This document shows, in pieces, positions 32,775 to 44,215 of a stretch of 64,000 bases of DNA (its first letter is position 1; each line of letters begins with the position of its first letter). The notes under the pieces were generated by a model. That model was not told where the DNA came from, did no database searches, and saw only the letters and a list, made by a program, of their open reading frames with translations. The position numbers and the translations under genes are program-made. The stretch covers positions 57,043,869 to 57,107,868 of the forward strand of contig NC_081554.1 of assembly GCF_963082655.1 (NCBI RefSeq), read 5' to 3'. The DNA is from Stomoxys calcitrans. Lineage: Eukaryota > Arthropoda > Insecta > Diptera > Muscidae.

Positions 32775-35214
32775 AACAAGTAAAAAGGCCTGGCCGAACT
32801 TTGGATACCCACCACTTTGGGTAAGTGTGTAAACCACCTTTCGTCATAATTCTGTGAAAATGCACAATGCAGCTGTATCGTAATATGGTCCGATTTAAAC
32901 GAAATTTGACACGGATATTTGACAAAATATTGGTCTTTTTTGTAGCCATATCGAAATATAGGCCGATCTGAACCATATACGTCACGGATGTCGAAAAGCC
33001 TAACATAAGTCACTGTGTCAAGTTTGAGCGAAATCGGTTTATAAATGCGCCTTTTATGGGCCCAAGACCTTAAATCGAGAGGGGTATATAGGGCAGCTAT
33101 ATCCAAATCTAGACCGATCTGGGCCAAATTAAAGAAGAATGTCGAAGGGCCTAACACAACCCACTATCCCAAATTTCGGGGATATCGGACAATAAAAACG
33201 CCTTCTATTGGCCCAAAACCTTAAATCGAGAGATCGGTCTATATGGCAGCTATATCCAAATCTGGACCGACCTAAGCCAGATTAAAGAGAGATGTCGAAG
33301 GGCCTAACACAACCCACTGCACCAAATTTAAGCTATATCGGACAATAAATGCGCCTTTTATGGACCCAAGGCCTTAAATTGAGAGATCGGTCTATATGGC
33401 AGCTATATCCAAATCTGGACCGATCCGTGCCATATTGCAGAGAGATGTCGAAGGGCCTAATCTAACTCACTCTCCCAAATGTCGGCGACATCGGACAATA
33501 CATGCGCCCTTTATGGGCCCAAGACCTTAAATCGATAGATCGGTCTATATGGCAGCTATATCCAAACCTGCACCGATCTGGGCCAAATTAAAGAAAGATG
33601 TCGAAGGGCCTTGCACAACTCACTATCTCAAATTTTGACACAATCGGACAATAAATGCGCCTTTTATGCACCCAAGACCTTAAATGGAGAGATCGGTCTA
33701 TATGGCAGCTATATCCAAATCCAAAGCGATCTAGACCAAATTAAAGAAAGATAACAAGTGGCCTAACACAATTTATTGTCCCAAATTTCAGCAAAATCGG
33801 ATAATAAATGTGGCTTTTATGGGACTAAGATCCTAAATTGGCGGATCGGTCTATATGGCAGCTATATCCAAATCTGGACCAATCTTGGCCAAATTGAAGA
33901 AAGGTGTCAAGGGGCTCGATACATAAAACTGTCCCAAATTTCAGCAAAATCGGATAATAAATGTGACTTTTATGGGCCAAAGACCCTAAATCGGCGGATC
34001 GGTCTATATGGCAGCTATATCCAAATCTGGACCGACCTGGGCCAAATTCAAGCAGGATGTCGAAAGGCCTAACCGAACTCACTGTCCCAAATTTCGGCGA
34101 AATCGGACAATAAATGCGTCTTTTATGGGCCCAAGACTTAAATCGGGAGATCGGTCTATATGGCAGCGATATTCAAATCTGGACCGATCTGGGCCAAATT
34201 AAAGAAGGATGTCGAAGGGCCTAACGCAACTCACTATCCCAAATTTCGGCGAAATCGGACAATAAATGCACCTTTTATGGACCCAAGACCTTAAATCGAG
34301 AGATCGGTCTATATGGCAGCTATATCCAAATCTGGACCGACCTTGGCCAAATTAAAGAAAGATAACAAGTGGCCTAACACAACTTATTGTCCCAAATTTC
34401 AGCAAAATCGGATAAATGTGGTTTTTGTGGGCCTAAGACCCTAAATCGGCGGATCGGTCTATATGGCAGCTATATCCAAATCCAAACCGATCTAGACCAA
34501 ATTAAAGAAAGATAACAAGTGGCCTAACACAATTTATTGTCCCAAATTTCAGCAAAATCGGATAATAAATGTGGCTTTTATGGGACTAAGATCCTAAATT
34601 GGCGGATCGGTCTATATGGCAGCTATATCCAAATCTGGTCCGACCTTGGCCAAATTGCAGAAAGGTGTCAAGGGGCTCGATACATCAAACTGTCCCAAAT
34701 TTTAGCAAAATCGGATAAAAAATGTGGTTTTTGTGGGCCTAAGACCCTAAATCGGCGGATCGGTCTATATGGCAGTTATATCCAAATCTGGAAATTCAAG
34801 CAGGATGTCGAAATTCAAGCAGGATGTCGAAAGGCCTAACCGAACTCACTGTCCCAAATTTCAGCAAAATCGATTATTAAATGTGGCTTTTATGAGCCTA
34901 AGACCCTAAATCGGCAGATCGGTCTATATGTGGGCTATATCAAGATGTATTAGTCCGATATAGCGCATCTTCGAACTTAACCTGCTTATGGACAAAAAAG
35001 AGAATCTATGAAAACTTTCAGCTCATTTACTCTATTTTTAAAGACTCTAGCGTGATTTCAACAGTCAGACGGACGGCCATGCTAGATCGTCTTAGATTTT
35101 TAGGACGATCAAGAATATCTATACTTTATAGGGTCGGAAATGGATATTTCGATGTGTTGCAAACGGAATGACAAAATGAATATACCCCCATCCTTTGGTG
35201 GTGGGTATAAAAAC
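32775..35214 (+). mobile_element. CR153 composite element, longest copy (2.4 kb)
   Basis: The head aacaagtaaaaaggcctggc (hairpin half deleted) is followed by units with GGCAGC(T/G)AT at 33092, 33245, 33398, 33551, 33704, 33857, 34010, 34162, 34315, 34465, 34618 and 34771: steps are 153 except 152 and 150. The tail at 35,060-35,214 has cagtcagacggacggccatg, a core, and the end cctttggtggtgggtataaa. Confidence 0.88.
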
Positions 35215-35254
35215 AAAGAAAATGTTGACAAAATCTTCTATCTATCCATTTATA

Positions 35255-36245
35255 TAACAAGCGATAGCGTGCTAAGTTCGGCCGGGCCGAATCTTAAACA
35301 CCCTCCACCATAGATTGCTTTAGGGGCTCTAGAAGCAAAATAGAGAGATCATTTTATATGGGACCTTTATCAGGCTATAGATCGATTCGGACCATATTTG
35401 ACACGTATGTTGAAGGTCATGGGAGAAGCCGTTATACAAAATTTTAGCCAAAATCGGATGATAATTACGCCATCTGGAGGCTCAAGAAGTCAAGATCGGT
35501 TTAAATGGCAGCTATATCAGGTTATGGATCGATTTGAACCATATTTGGCGCAGTTGATAGAAGTCATAAGAAAACACGTCATGCGAAATTTCAGCTAAAT
35601 TGAATAAGAATTGCGCCATCTAGTGGCCCAAGAAGTTAAGATTCAAGATCGCTTTATATGGCAGCTATATCAGGTTATGGACCGATTTAAACCATACTTA
35701 GCACAGTTGTTGGAAGTCATCACCTAACACGTCGTGCAAAATTTCGGCCAAATCGGACAGGAATTGCGCCTTCTAGACGCTCATAAAGTCAAGACCCCAG
35801 ATAGGTTTATATGACAGCATTATCAGGTTATGAACCGATTTCTACCATACTCAGCACAGTTGCTGGAAGTCATAATAAAACGACTCATGCAAAATTTTAG
35901 CCAAATCGGATAAGAATTGTGCCCTCTAGTGGCTCAAGAAGTGAAGATCCAAGATTGGTTTATATGGCAGCTGTATCATAACATGGTCCTATATAGCCCA
36001 TTTACAATCCCAACCGAACTACACTTATAAGAAGTATTTGTGCAAAATTTGAAGTGGTTAGCTTTAATCCATCGAAAGTTAGCGTGCCTTCGACACACAG
36101 ACGGACGGACATGGCTAGCTCTACTTAAAGTGTCAAGACGATCACGAATATATTTACTTTATGGGGTCTTAGACGCATATTTCGAGGTGTTACAAACACA
36201 ATTACGAAATTAGTATACCCCCATCCCATGTTGGAGGGTATAAAA
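35255..36245 (+). mobile_element. CR153 composite element
   Basis: Head ataacaagcgatagcgtgct, hairpin TTCGGCCGGGCCGAA at about 35,277. Units at 35507, 35660, 35813 and 35966 are all 153 bp apart. Tail cacacagacggacggacatg, core, and end hairpin atgttggagggtataaaaat. Confidence 0.87.
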
Positions 36246-36640
36246 ATTAGTTTGTATTTGTTTGTCGGTTTGTTTGTTTGTTCCGTATAGACTCAAAAAC
36301 GGCTGAACCGATTACTTTGAAATTTTCACAGACTGTGTAGGTTAGTCTGGAGGCTATAAAAATCTTTGATATCTGAACGGGGACCCTCCCCCTTATCCCA
36401 AAAGTACCGCCCAAAAATAAAAGTGTACCGATCAGGACGATATGGGATTCAAATGAAAGGTATTCTGGAGAAGAGTACAAATGTCATATTAAAAATGAGG
36501 TTCAAATAACTGGGGGGCCGACCTAACCCCAAAACCCCCTAAAATAGGCTTATTGGACGAGCATCACATAATGGGACTCAAATGAAAGGTATTCGGGAGT
36601 AGATTACGAATATGGTCAGGAAGAAGGAATATGATTTAAA
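36246..36640 (+). mobile_element. Family-2 (Helitron-like) 5' part
   Basis: Begins with a GTTT-rich stretch and tccgtatagactcaaaaacg, then gctgaaccgatt, followed by units with ATATGGGATTCAAATGAAAG near 36,440 and 36,570. Confidence 0.5.
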
Positions 36641-36642
36641 AT

Positions 36643-37930
36643 TTTTATACCCTCCACCATCCGCTTGGGATTGTAAATGGGCCAAATCGGTCCATGTTTT
36701 GAGATAGCTGCCATACAAACGGATCTTGGCTCTTGACTTCTTGAGTCTCTAGAGGGCGCAATTATCGTCCGATTTGAACGAAATTTTGCACGTAGTGTTT
36801 TGGTATCACTTCCAATAACTGTGTTTAGTATGATTCAAATCGGTTCATAACCTGATATAGCTGCCATATAAACCGATCTGGGATCCTGACTTTTTGAGCC
36901 TCTAGAGGGCGCAATTTTCATTCGATTTGGCAGAAATTGTGTACAACGGCTTCTCTCATGACCTTGAACATATGTGTCTAACATAGTCTAAATCGATCAA
37001 TAGCTTGATATAGCTGCCACATTTATTATCCAATTTTGCTGAAATTTGGGACAGTGAGTTGTGTTAGGCCCTTCGACATCATTCATCAATTTGGCTCGGA
37101 TCGGTCCAGATTTGGATACAGCTGCAATATAGACCGATTCTCCGATTTGGGGTCTTAGGCCCATAAAAGCCACATTTTTTATCCAATTTTGCTGAAATTT
37201 GGGACAGTGAGTTGTGTTAGGCCCTTCGACTTCTTTCGAAATTTGGCCCAGATCGGTTCAGATTTGGATATAGCTGCCATATAGACCCATCCGCCGATTT
37301 AGGGTCTTAGGCCTATAAAAGCCACATTTATTATCTAATTTTGCTGAAATTTGGGACAGTGAGTAACGTAAGGCTCTTCGACATCATTCATCAATTTGGC
37401 CCAGATCGGTTCAGATTTGGATATAGCTGCCATTTAGACCAATCCGTTAATTTAGGGTCTTAGTCCCATAAAAGCCACATTTATTATCCGATTTTGCTGA
37501 AATTTGGAACAGTGAGTTGTGTTAGGCCCTTCGACATCGTTCGTCAATTTGGCCCAGATCGGTCCAGATTCGGATATAGCTGCCATATAGACCGATCTCT
37601 CGGTTTTAGGTTTTGAGGCCCCTAAAAGCCACATTTATTACCCAATTTCGCTGAAATTTTAGACAGTGATTTATGTTAGGCCCTTCAACATCCTTCCTTG
37701 ATTTGGCCTCGATCGGTCCAGATTTGGATATAGCTGCCATATAGACCGATCTCTCGGTTTTAGGTTTTGCAGCCATAAAAAGCGCATTTATTGTCCGAAA
37801 TCGCGGAAATTTGGGACAGCGAGTTGTATTAGGCTCTTCGACGTCCTTCCTCAATTTGGCCCAGATCGGTCCAGATGTGGTTATAGCTGCCATATAAACC
37901 GATCCTCTGATTGAGGGTCTTAGGGCCATA
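36643..37930 (-). mobile_element. CR153 composite element with a shortened tail
   Basis: tataccctccaccatccgct at 36,645 jumps straight to unit sequence; the core, TA and GTCY tracts are deleted. Units are marked by GGATA(C/T)AGCTGC or equivalent at 37115, 37267, 37420, 37573, 37727 and 37880 (steps 152-154). Two subfamilies (cccatataaaccgatctggg and ccatatagaccgatc) meet near 37,015. Confidence 0.78.
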
Positions 37931-38180
37931 AAAGCCCTAAATGATGGCGTCGGGTTCCGCGGCGGCCACCCAAAACCCGCCATATAGGTATATAGACCAA
38001 TCACTACAATATAGAGCCATGTGTTTGGGTATCCGCCCACTCCAAAATTTACTTTAAGGGCCAAGTGTCTGGGTGACCACCCCACCCTCGAAATACCCCC
38101 TAAACCGAAAATATTTACCAATACCTTTAAATAGGACTCAAAAGAAAGGCTTTTGTAAAGTAAAGTAAAAATTTGTCCAC
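37931..38180 (+). mobile_element. Family-2 fragment
   Basis: C-rich halves (ggcggccacccaaaacccgc) alternate with aatagggactcaaaagaaag-like halves. The unit order matches 1,900-2,400. Confidence 0.5.
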
Positions 38181-38455
38181 GAATCGAGCAGAGGCAAACT
38201 TCTCACACATCAATGAGTGCTTTCTGAATCATGTCTAAACTCAATGATAAAAGACATATTTTTGTAGCCGAGTCCGAACGGCGTGCCCCAGTGCAAAACC
38301 TCTTTGAGGAGAATTTTGTACTTGCATGGCATGGTAACTCGCAAATGTTGCAGCATTAAGAGGGGTAACCACCGCATTCAATTTTGTCCCATGTTCTTGC
38401 CAGGATTCGAACGCACGCTTTCAGCATCATAGGCGGACATAAGTTACAGTACAGC
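38181..38455 (-). mobile_element. SINE-1, reverse, decayed
   Basis: Reverse reading gives the SINE-1 body (ccgttcggactcggctac near 38,270) and a B-box-like cgttcgaatcctggc near 38,402. The A-box end near 38,445 is poor. Confidence 0.7.
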
Positions 38456-38512
38456 ACGGATTCGCTATCCACATTCAGGGCGAAGTCTCCCCACCCTAAA
38501 AAGATGTCAGAG

Positions 38513-38557
38513 GGTTAAAGAAGGCGCAGCGAAGCGGGCCCGGTTCGGCTAGTTTAA
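38513..38557 (+). mobile_element. Possible Helitron-type 3' terminus
   Basis: gcgcagcgaagcgggcccgg is followed within 10 bp by ctagt. Non-autonomous insect Helitrons commonly end in a GC-rich hairpin followed by CTAGT. It could close the family-2 fragment at 37,931. Confidence 0.4.
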
Positions 38558-39427
38558 TATGTAGCACAATTTTTTATTAAAATAACAATTTGACAACATT
38601 TTCATTGGAAATAAAGGTCTGTTCAAATACTGCAACCACTTTAAATCAAACTCTTGAATTGAACCACCATCTTAAATTCTTCCTTCGACGAACAAAAGAA
38701 AATATTTCAAAAGCTCCCCTCTAACAAAGCCGTAGCAAAAATTTTACAATTTTAGCAGACCACTTGCTTGCTTGGAAACCTGTGGTGTGCAAAAATTCTT
38801 CTATGCAAATACTTTGGCCATGTGTGAGAAACTAATCAAGAGCTGTATAAATATTGAGAATATTTCGAGCCAACAACAAAACCAAGCAAACCATGGCCCA
38901 TGACTTGTAATTTTTGTCTTGTGCTTTGTTCAACAACTTAAACTACCAAAACCATAGCCAAACAAACTAATCTCTTTGGCAAATAAAGTTATTATGAATT
39001 TAAATTGGAATTTCAATCTGGCACCACACACACAAACACACCCACACACACACAGATGTCTACACCTACAACAAACAACAGCCACTGGGGCAAATAGCAG
39101 ACCAACACCTGCAAATTAGACGCCTTCGAAACACGACAGGTGGTAAGGTCACTTTCACACAACAACAACAAAAAATGTCTAAGAGAAAAAAAGGCTATCC
39201 AGAAAAGGGCAGACAGAAATCAGGGGGGAGAATGAAACTTTAAAAAGTATCATTTCTAATATAATAAAAATTCATTTAATCTACAGTGCATATGTGCAAA
39301 GGAACTTAGGCTAACAGAAAACGAGCATAGAAATGCCAAAGGATATGCGAGAGTATTGGCAAAATATGAGGCATTCCAAGCTAAAAAGAATTTCTTGAAA
39401 ATTTTATTGTCAAAAATGTTCATAGTA
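38558..39427. other. Nos: Nos intron sequence, nothing recognised
   Basis: Single-copy-looking, with a CA-rich run near 39,022-39,052 and short AAC repeats near 39,160. Confidence 0.45.
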
Positions 39428-39663
39428 TTGGTTGCCCAAAAAGTAATTGCGGATTTTTTAAAAGAAAGTAAATGCATTTTTAATGAAACTTAGAATGAAC
39501 TTTAATCAAATATACTTTTTTTACACTTTTTTTCTAAAGCAAGCTAAACGTAACAGCTGATAACTGACAGAAGAAAGAATGCAATTACAGAGTCACAAGC
39601 TGTGAAAAAATTTGTCAACGCCGACTATATGAAAAATCCGCAATTACTTTTTGGGCAACCCAA
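39428..39663 (-). mobile_element. Mariner-type MITE, copy 3
   Basis: The same 236-bp element reversed. Ends TTGGTTGCCCAAAAAGTAAT and its inverse. TA is present on the left, while the right flank reads tta. Confidence 0.88.
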
Positions 39664-39699
39664 TTATTTCTAAATGCAATGGTCCAATTTTGATTTGAC

Positions 39700-41600
39700 A
39701 TAGACATTTCTGCTACGCAGACGATGTTATAATACTTCTAAGGGCTATGGATCTGAACGAGCTATGCAGAAGGGCTGAAAAGACTGAAATGTGCCTGTTC
39801 ACGAGGAAGACGAAGGTGGGCCAATTTAACGCACCACGTTTCCTCAATAAGACGATATCGATATCTGACAAGGTCAAGTACTTTCGTGTGCTCTTGGACA
39901 GGAAACTGAATTGGAAGTGTCACATTCAGGAGCGTACTGAGAAGGCTCACAGATGTTGGTCACTATGTAGTTGGGCTGTAGGCTCGAAATGGGGCCTGAA
40001 TCCTAGGATAGTCCACTGGCCCTTCAGGAGCGTGATTAGACCAGTACTTACTTACGCCTCAGTAGTTTGGTGGACTGCTATGAAGAAAAAGTGCAACATA
40101 AGGACTATACCACAGGTTTAGAGAACATGTTGTCATGGCATAGGCGAAGCGATGAGGTCCACGCCCACTAGGGCACTGGAGACTATTATAGACTAGATAT
40201 CCGACGCATTGACATACAGATTAAGTGTGAGGCAGCCACTGCGGCTATGAGACTTAAGGCGATGGGGGAATGGATTGAGGATGGGAGCAGCTCATACCAT
40301 CGCGGTATAATCGAGGCGACGATAGGAAACCTGGAAGGAAGGGAAGAGGTTTCCGATCGGATAAATGAGATGAACCTTGAAGTCGAGTGCGAGGCACTGC
40401 TGCCATCGACACAGTCTGGGATTGACGGAACCCTAGTATTGCCATCTATAGAAGATCATGTTACACAGAATGGATAAAAGCTAGAGGACAGAGTGGGCCT
40501 GGGGGTTTACATTGAGAACCCAGGGATTGAAATCTGTTTTAGACTGCCTGACCATAATATGGTAGGAGGCCACCGTAGCGCAGAGGTAAGCATGCCCGCC
40601 TATGACGCAGAACGCCTTGGTTCGAATACTGGCGAGACCATCAGAAAAAATTTTCAACGGTGGTTTTCCCCTCCTAATGCTGGCAACATTTGTGAGGTAC
40701 TATGCCATGTAGAACTTCTCTCGAAAGAGGTGTCGCACTGCGGCACGCCGTTCGGACTCGGTTATAAAAAGGAGGCCCCTTATCATTGAGCTTTAAAACT
40801 TGAATCGGACTGCACTCATTGATATGTGAGAAGTTTGCCCCTGTTCCTTAGTGGAATGTTCATGGGAAAAATTTGCATTTGCATAATATGGTCCTGCAGG
40901 CGGAGATCCGGGCGATCATGGAATGCGTGAAGTGGTGTGGTGCTAACGCAAGGACGTCGAGTGTTAACATCTTTACGGACAGTAAAATTGCCATAAGGGC
41001 AATAACAACTAGGCAAAATCCACATCGTTTGGGTGCCCGGGCCATAACGGAGTAAGGGGAAATGAGAGGGCAGATGATTTGGCGGCGAAGGCCAGAGGAC
41101 TGCCGTCAATAAACTTGGTTAGCCCGAAGCCTTTTGGATCGACGCAGTCCGAGTTAAGGGAGTGGGCGACGAATGCGCATGCAACATTGTGGAACAGCGA
41201 AACGGTCGATAGGACGGCGAAAATTCTATGGGGGGATCCAGATCGTAAGAAGACAAGGCTATTACTGAAAGGAAGCAAGAAGGAGGTCAGTATAGCTATT
41301 GGTATCATAACGGGGACACATAGGACTACGAGCTCACTCATGTAAAATCGGTGCGGCAAGTGATAGCATGTGTAGGGCATGAAAGACTACACGTCTGGAT
41401 TCGGAAACTGCACCGCAGTCAGCCAAAAGGCTATGGTCACCTGGAGGGCATCCCATGCCTAAAAGATCGATGGCGAACAACAGTAAGATGGGGCCAAGAA
41501 ACTTTGCTAATGTTCTTGGGACAGTTTGGTGAAGACAATTGTCGACAAGGGAGAAGAACAGTACTGCATACCAATGAATGATAGGAGTGGGATAGTCAAT
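39700..41600 (+). pseudogene. LINE-A ORF2: RT catalytic box to C-terminus, decayed
   Basis: Plus-strand remnants read in order: the RT catalytic box CYADDVIILLRAM at 39,711; KTEMCLFTRKTKVGQFNAPR; LDRKLNWKCHIQERTEKAHR; VIRPVLTYASVVWWTAM at 39,747-40,121; SSYHRGIIEATIGNLEGREE near 40,290; RNase H pieces LEDRVGLGVYIENPG (40,487), LQAEIRAIMECVKWCGANA (40,895) and NIFTDSKIAIRAITTR (40,966); and a C-terminal HIGLRAHSCKIGAASDS near 41,315. Nineteen residues usual between CRRAE and KTE are deleted. Frameshifts are frequent. A SINE-1 is nested in the RNase H domain. I place it in the RNase H-bearing non-LTR group (LOA/I-like) without naming a family. Confidence 0.85.
40564..40881 (+). mobile_element. 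SINE-1, full length, 11-bp target duplication
   Basis: cataatatggt at 40553-40563 recurs at 40882-40892. The uninterrupted LINE copy at 54,910 reads cataatacggtcctgcag, so the pre-insertion site is known. The 318-bp element starts aggaggccaccgtagcgcag, has B box GGTTCGAATACTGG, and ends gggaaaaatttgcatttg. This gives the best definition of SINE-1 ends here. Confidence 0.95.
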
Positions 41601-41825
41601 AGACTGTTATCAGTATACTCTGACGTTCTTGCGGAATTTTCTGGGTCTCCTCCAGTTTGTGACGATGCAGTTTGGTAAAGACAGTGGTCGACAAGGCAGA
41701 AGAACAGAGCTGCATACCTAGAAATAATTGGGGTGGGATAGTCAATAGACTGTCATCAGTATACTCCGATGTTCTTGCAGAATTTCCTGGGTCTCCTCCA
41801 GTTTGTGACGATGCAGGCTGGTATC
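41520..41825 (+). repeat. Tandem duplication of about 148 bp in LINE-B 5' sequence
   Basis: The block starting cagtttggtgaagacaattg is repeated as cagtttggtaaagacagtgg. Both contain gtgggatagtcaatagactg and end tcctccagtttgtgacgatg. Confidence 0.8.
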
Positions 41826-42690
41826 GGGGTCGATAGAGACTAATTGCCATCGGCGTCAACTCTTAATTGAAATGTTTCATTACGCCCTTAAAAAGATTGA
41901 TGAGATACCAAGGATGAGATACGCTAGGATACCAAGGATTCCCTCAGATCCTCAATCCATACTTGGAAGACTTAGGGAATGTAATGCCAATCTTTCAACC
42001 CCCGACTGGTAGTTTGGATGAGGCTGATGGCAGATCTCAACCAGTCTAGGGGATTTGTATCCTACGGATTTAACAGTTGAAACTGAAGGTCTATAGAAGC
42101 GGTGAGGTTGGAGAATCAGAAGACGACACAGCAGTTGTTGCTGAACACTGTCCTGAGGAACTATGGACCACATCGCTTAAGACTGGCGGATTGAAGGAGA
42201 CTAAAAATCCCCCTGCCACAATTGAGTGAGGAGGGGAAGGCAAGCCCTGCATGAGTGGGTTATCCGGATGGACTGGGCTCCAGGTGTGCACCAGTGGAGA
42301 AGGAAGGAACTCAAAAAGTACTTGGACAGCAGCAGATAGTGAAGCATCCAAAGAGGAATTGTCCACCCCACAAGTGTCCATTGCCGTGAGGGAGAGTTGT
42401 TTCACTGCTTTCTCAACTGCCCCCGGCTCAAGGTGTGCACCAGTGGGGAAGGACGAAACTCAAAAAGTACTTCGACAGCAGCAGCTAGTGAAATATCTAA
42501 GGAGGAATCGTCTACACCCCAAGTATCCAGTGTCCTGAGGAAGAGTGGTTCCACAGTTTTCCCATCTGCCCCTGGAGGCGTACGGAAGTTCATCATGACA
42601 AGATCTAACGAATCTTGTAAGGATGATCTCCTGGCGAACTCAGAAGACGAAGCTAACGCAACAGAGGTGGAAGTTCTGAATCCTGACTAT
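41826..42690 (+). pseudogene. LINE-B ORF1 C-terminal region with a 149-bp repeat
   Basis: Plus-strand pieces include LEDLGNVMPIFQPPTG near 41,970. A Ser/Thr/Glu-rich module occurs twice: GTGTGCACC landmarks at 42284 and 42433, encoding CTSGEGRNSKSTSTAAASEI and SKEESSTPQVS. The frame ends about 42,726 with EDEANATEVEVLNPD, overlapping the start of ORF2. I recognise no named domain. Assignment to ORF1 rests on position just 5' of the endonuclease. Confidence 0.6.
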
Positions 42691-44080
42691 GCTCCGGTTT
42701 CTGCAGATAAATCTCCACCATTGTAAGGCCGCTTCGGTGGCACTAAAGGTCCTGCTGATGGCAGGGGGATTTGACGTGGTTCTTATCCAGGAACCATGGG
42801 TGTGTGGAGGAATGATTCGTAGCCTGAGAATTCCGGGATTTAAACTACTTAAAGGTACGGGGAATGGGAGACATAGAACCTTTATTCTTGCATAGAAGCC
42901 GCTTCTGCAGGGAAAAGGCGATGCTAAGGAAGTGATGCTAATGCACATCACCAAATATGGGGAAGCTCGGATATCAACGAAATGGGTGAGCTGCTTATTG
43001 AATATATTATAGGTTGCAATCTGGCGATTTGTAATAAAAGGCATAAACCGACCTTTATTACCAAGAACAGGAAGGACTACATTTTGAATCGGAAGATATA
43101 AGCGCAAGAATATGCCACTAGGAAGCGTTGGATGATCATCGCTTCTCGGATCATCGGGCAAACTGAGACCGTCATGGTGGACCCCAGAGCTGATTGGTCT
43201 ATGTTCCAGTATTACACCCTACCTGAGACGCTTTTTGATAAAAGCGGTATCTATATCTAATAGAACCGTTTGGGACTACGATATCCCTGGTAATAGAAGT
43301 TACATACTTCTAAACAACTTCTAAACGGATGGTTTCAAACTAGACGTCCAGGTGGGCTTTGGGGTGTACTCTACAGATCTAGAACTGGACATTTCGAAAA
43401 GGTTACCCAACCATCGCTTTGTGTATCAAAATCCTTGCAATTAAGGAAGTGGTGGAATGGCAAAGATGTAATGTCATAACGACGATTGGCATAAATATCT
43501 TCTCAGACAGTGAGGCAACCATTAAATCCCTGGAGAATGTATTTCTGAACACAAAAACCGCCCTCGACCGTCGCAGATCTCTCAAAGAGATGGCTGAAAA
43601 GTTCAAAACTCACCTGTTCTGGGTGCCGGGCCACAGGGTTATCCCAGGGGTATTGTGTGAGCTTGCGAGACTAGGAACTACCCTACATATTCCAGGGATA
43701 CTAGAATCTGGGGGTATGACTGTAGCAACATGTAAGCTAAGTTTTCAGGAGCAGGCCCGAAGGACCACGAATGATAGATGGTCACAAAGAGGGGCTGTGA
43801 GCATTCCAAAACCAAGTGGCCCCATCTAAACTTGAAGAGGTCTACAGCTTTGCTGTCACTAGCTAGAACAGATTTCTACGTCATTGACAAACTGAAGGTT
43901 GCCAGCAACTTTTCCAGAAGCTATGAGGACATCGAAGAAGAAGAGACAATGGAACACCTTCTGTGGGTGTGTCCCGCACTAGCAGTTAGAAGGAGTTTCA
44001 CTTTAGTTTCTCATTTCTTTGAGAACCTGTCTGATTTAGCGGGTGTGAACGGTCGCAAGTTATTGGGCTTTTGAAAGCGA
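42691..44080 (+). pseudogene. LINE-B ORF2: endonuclease start joined to RNase H, RT deleted
   Basis: The frame from 42,689 reads LRFLQINLHHCKAASVALKV and AGGFDVVLIQEPWV, the N-terminal motifs of APE-type LINE endonucleases (N of QINLHH, E of QEPW). Pieces to about 43,160 include a SDH-like RFSDHRA near 43,142. After about 43,200 the sequence jumps to RNase H: VQVGFGVYSTDLELDISKRL (43,350), TIGINIFSDSEATIKSLENV (43,480) and HLFWVPGHR (43,610). Then come QARRTTNDRWSQRG (43,755) and EEEETMEHLLWVCPALAVRR (43,935). The RT is missing. It is related to, but clearly distinct from, LINE-A. Confidence 0.8.
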
Positions 44081-44215
44081 TCTGGATGGTTCAGCGGTAG
44101 GAACTACAATAGAAGGCATATTCCTTCTCCTGTTCCTGGGGTATCATAATGGACGCAAAAGTCTAAGTGAGTCTAATGGCAGACTGCCGCTTAAACCTTA
44201 CCTTACCTAACATAA
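44081..44215 (+). mobile_element. LINE-B 3' untranslated tail
   Basis: Runs through ctggggtatcataatggacg, caaaagtctaagtgagtcta and gccgcttaaaccttacctta. It shares its last 75 bp with SINE-2 (27,984-28,052). Confidence 0.75.

Noticed and set aside
42640..43161. 173-residue minus-strand ORF
   Set aside because: Antisense of the LINE-B endonuclease, which has clear motifs on the plus strand.
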